The notes under the pieces are model-generated. The model saw nothing but the letters and a program-made list of their open reading frames with translations. It was not told where the DNA came from and ran no database searches. Both the position numbers and the translations under genes were made by a program. From Quisquiliibacterium sp. (GTDB lineage: Bacteria > Pseudomonadota > Gammaproteobacteria > Burkholderiales > Burkholderiaceae_E), in NCBI GenBank assembly GCA_030830765.1, contig JAURMJ010000369.1, forward strand, positions 1 to 7,160: a stretch of DNA of 7,160 nucleotides, given 5' to 3'. Below, one piece after another: positions 5,496 through 7,160 of the stretch (position 1 is its first letter; every line of letters begins with the position of its first letter).

Positions 5496-6470
5496 TTACC
5501 GGGCAGTCAGGGCTTCCTTCTCCATCAGGATGAAGGTGTTGTAGGCGTTTTTACGGTTGGCCGCCTTGAACGCCGGCCAGTCTGAAAACGCAGACCAGTT
5601 GACACGCTGGTAGGTCTCGTCAAAGGTGAGCATCTCCTCAACGCCTTTGCCCATCTCCTGGCGCAGGAAACGCAGGTAATCGCGGGTCATTTTCAGGTCC
5701 GTTGCAGCATCGGTGGACGCCGCCCCGTGGCCGCCGACCAGGATCTTCGGATCACGCTGGATCAGCCGCTCGATTGAGCGCAACCAGCCTTTGCTGTCCG
5801 CATCCCCGACGAAGGGGACGCGTCCGGCGAACATCAGATCACCAGCAAACAGCACCCCCTCGCCTTCAACCATCAACATCAGATCTTCGGGCGTATGAGC
5901 AGGTCCGACATTGAAGATCCGAAATCTGAGGCCGCCCAGAAGGAAGTCGGTATCGCCGTCCAGATACACATCCGGGGCAATCACCCGGGCATGTTCATCG
6001 ACCCAGGGCGCCAGCGAGTTTCTGCGTTCCTCGAGCCGAAGCGTCGGTGCCTCTGTAGCCAGATAGTCGCGCGCAAGCCGATGCGCCCAGACTTCGGCTC
6101 CAGCATCCTTGAAGGCCTCAAGACCATAGAAATGGTCTGAGTGGTAGTGACTGATGATCACCCGTCGGATCGGCTTGTCGGTGATCAGCCTGATCTGGCG
6201 CAGCAACTCGGCACCCAGCGACGGCGTTCCCAGCACATCGAACACCACGACTCCGTCGTCGGTGATCACGAAGCCGGCATTCGAGTTGTAGCCATTGTTA
6301 CTGGTCGAGATCGGCCCCAGGTCACCTTTCACGTAGTACACGCGCTCGGTGAGTTTGATCGGTTCAATGTTGACAGTCAGCGGCTCGTAGGCAGCCTCCC
6401 GGCCATTGACCTGGGAGGAAAGCGCCAGCAGCAGCAGCATGAGGACACGCCCGCGCAGAAGATTCATCAT
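5496..6470 (-). CDS. Metallo-beta-lactamase-fold hydrolase, exported (SoxH/quinoprotein-relay-like)
   Basis: This 324-residue protein has the zinc-binding signature H108YHSDH (H108, H110, D112, H113), H192 in GPAHTPED, D211 in LFAGD and H248 in GGHG, a full two-metal set for this superfamily. Residues 1-24 form a short basic, then leucine-rich hydrophobic segment (MLLLLALSS) that looks like a signal peptide for the periplasm; there is no lipobox cysteine and the cleavage site is not sharp. The start is one of two adjacent ATGs at 6470 and 6467, with GGAA a few bases upstream; a longer frame from 6650 overlaps the upstream gene and lacks family similarity. It starts 37 bases after the HbpS-like gene, so the two are probably co-transcribed. 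Similar proteins are found beside PQQ-dependent dehydrogenases and in sulfur-oxidation clusters, but the reaction is unknown. Length matches those relatives. Confidence 0.88.
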   Translation of the reverse strand: MMNLLRGRVLMLLLLALSSQVNGREAAYEPLTVNIEPIKLTERVYYVKGDLGPISTSNNGYNSNAGFVITDDGVVVFDVLGTPSLGAELLRQIRLITDKPIRRVIISHYHSDHFYGLEAFKDAGAEVWAHRLARDYLATEAPTLRLEERRNSLAPWVDEHARVIAPDVYLDGDTDFLLGGLRFRIFNVGPAHTPEDLMLMVEGEGVLFAGDLMFAGRVPFVGDADSKGWLRSIERLIQRDPKILVGGHGAASTDAATDLKMTRDYLRFLRQEMGKGVEEMLTFDETYQRVNWSAFSDWPAFKAANRKNAYNTFILMEKEALTAR

Positions 6471-6507
6471 CGCGTTCCATTCAGCTGCCACGAGCACGGG
6501 TACAAAC

Positions 6508-7068
6508 TTAAAGTTCGATGTCTGCCAGGATGGCCTCAATACCGGCTTGCGCGCAGGCATCGTCGGCCTCACCGCCCGGTGCACCCGAAACACCGATCGC
6601 ACCGACAACCGCCCCGGAAGCCTCGATCGGACGCCCGCCACCCGCTGCAATCACACGAGGCAGATCGCGGACACCACTCATTGGCTTGCCCGGCTGCGTC
6701 TCTTCGGCAAAGCGGAGCGTCGATTGCCGAAATGAAGCCGCGGTCCAGGCCTTGTCCGCTGACATGGAAACCGTATGTGCACCGGCAAATCGATCGCGCA
6801 TGAACACCTGCAGAACGCCTGAGCGATCGACAATCGAAACACCGATCGAATAGCCTTTTGCACGACAGAACTCCAGTGCAGCACGCGCTGCCTTCTGGGC
6901 CACCTCGGGCGACAACTGCTTGACGGTCAGCAAAGCGTCTCCCGCCGCAAGGGCCGCACCACCTTGCGCCAGTAAACCGACCAGAACAACCTTCGCCAGA
7001 AGCGAGGCGAACACAGGGTGACGCCCAGCACGGGACCTCAGGTCGATGGATTCAAATCGATTCGTCAT
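6508..7068 (-). CDS. HbpS/GlcG-like (DUF336) heme-binding-type protein, exported
   Basis: This 186-residue protein carries the DUF336 domain at about 50-186: GYSIGVSIVDRSGVLQVFMR (72-91), the helix S101MSADKAWTAASF, PRVIAAGGGRPI (137-148) and GAIGVSG (157-163). Relatives include secreted HbpS, which binds heme and senses redox stress, and GlcG of glycolate clusters; most have no proven activity. A hydrophobic segment at 18-41 ending in ALA-A indicates signal peptide cleavage near residue 41. The n-region is long (about 17 residues) and not twin-arginine. The ATG at 7068 has GGGAG six bases upstream; a longer frame from 7146 would run through the leader structures and is rejected. The metallo-beta-lactamase gene follows 37 bases later. 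Both are probably periplasmic and may act together. Confidence 0.88.
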   Translation of the reverse strand: MTNRFESIDLRSRAGRHPVFASLLAKVVLVGLLAQGGAALAAGDALLTVKQLSPEVAQKAARAALEFCRAKGYSIGVSIVDRSGVLQVFMRDRFAGAHTVSMSADKAWTAASFRQSTLRFAEETQPGKPMSGVRDLPRVIAAGGGRPIEASGAVVGAIGVSGAPGGEADDACAQAGIEAILADIEL

Positions 7069-7074
7069 GATGAA

Positions 7075-7079
7075 CTCCC
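7075..7079 (-). promoter_or_regulatory. Strong ribosome-binding site of the HbpS-like gene
   Basis: GGGAG on the minus strand lies six bases before the ATG at 7068 and fixes that start. It directly follows a T5 tract (7084-7080), so formation of the hairpin just upstream could affect access to it. Confidence 0.85.
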
Positions 7080-7101
7080 AAAAATCGGGCCATCTGGCCC
7101 G
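7080..7101 (-). terminator. Terminator-like hairpin with T5 in the leader of the HbpS-like gene
   Basis: On the minus strand CGGGCC (7101-7096) pairs with GGCCCG (7091-7086) around AGAT, followed by A and TTTTT (7084-7080). The six G-C pairs and the T-run fit an intrinsic terminator. It ends where the ribosome-binding site begins, leaving no room for a promoter between them. It may be an attenuator of the HbpS-like gene, or the terminator of an upstream gene beyond 7160 that is partly read through. Confidence 0.5.
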
Positions 7102-7123
7102 GACCACGCTGTGGTCAAGCCAG
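7094..7123 (-). promoter_or_regulatory. Competing (antiterminator-like) stem upstream of the HbpS-like gene
   Basis: On the minus strand GACCAC (7116-7111) and GTGGTC (7107-7102) form a 6-base stem with loop AGC. It can extend through two U-G pairs to CTGGC (7123-7119) paired with GCCAG (7098-7094), with a single bulged C at 7101. The extended 13-pair stem uses bases of the terminator's 5' arm, so the two folds exclude each other. TTGACC (7118-7113) also resembles a -35 hexamer, and the repeat could instead be an operator on it, but no good -10 follows 16-18 bases later. Confidence 0.4.
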
Positions 7124-7160
7124 CCCGGGATTACCCTGTACCCCAATCAGGCGCGGCACG

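Noticed and set aside
6471..6650. N-terminal extension of the metallo-beta-lactamase protein
   Set aside because: It would overlap the HbpS-like gene and place sixty arginine-rich residues before an obvious signal peptide; the ATG pair at 6470/6467 is better.
6141..6803. Long plus-strand open frame across the metallo-beta-lactamase and HbpS-like genes
   Set aside because: It lies opposite two genes with clear family motifs and shows low-complexity His/Arg-rich sequence typical of a shadow frame.
7069..7146. N-terminal extension of the HbpS-like protein
   Set aside because: It would translate through the leader hairpins, bury the signal peptide and ignore the strong ribosome site before 7068.

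Overview
The window reads as chromosomal DNA of a GC-rich proteobacterium, probably beta- or gammaproteobacterial. This is an inference from codon use, the gene families present and the compact gene layout; there is no rRNA, tRNA or other phylogenetic marker to pin it down. I see no insertion sequence, phage gene, CRISPR array or tRNA.

Layout. From the left edge to about 613 runs the N-terminal half of an Old Yellow Enzyme flavoprotein on the minus strand, cut by the window edge. A roughly 310-base divergent intergenic region follows (620-930), holding a tandem octamer repeat and a cluster of inverted repeats. Three plus-strand genes then lie 18 bases apart: a cysteine synthase (cysK type, 931-1851), a 12-helix major facilitator transporter (1870-3111) and a class I glutamine-amidotransferase-fold peptidase resembling gamma-glutamyl-GABA hydrolase (3130-3933). 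Their stop faces the stop of a minus-strand gene only 12 bases away. The right half (3946-7068) is a minus-strand series read right to left: an exported HbpS/GlcG-like (DUF336) protein, a metallo-beta-lactamase-fold hydrolase with an N-terminal hydrophobic export signal, a short-chain dehydrogenase-fold protein, and a MarR-type repressor.

How they may work together. The plus-strand trio looks like one transcription unit and could serve uptake or export and processing of a small amino-acid-like or gamma-glutamyl compound, but no substrate can be read from the sequence. HbpS-like and metallo-beta-lactamase genes are often met near periplasmic quinoprotein (PQQ) dehydrogenases, so a redox operon may continue beyond 7160; this is a hypothesis. 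The MarR gene has a near-palindrome over a good -10 hexamer, fitting autorepression.

The most notable signals are a terminator-like hairpin with a T5 tract directly before the ribosome-binding site of the HbpS-like gene, preceded by a competing stem that would exclude it (a candidate attenuator), and a short-chain dehydrogenase whose Ser-Tyr-Lys active site positions read Gly-Gly-Asn. No clearly new multi-gene system is evident; most genes belong to familiar families.
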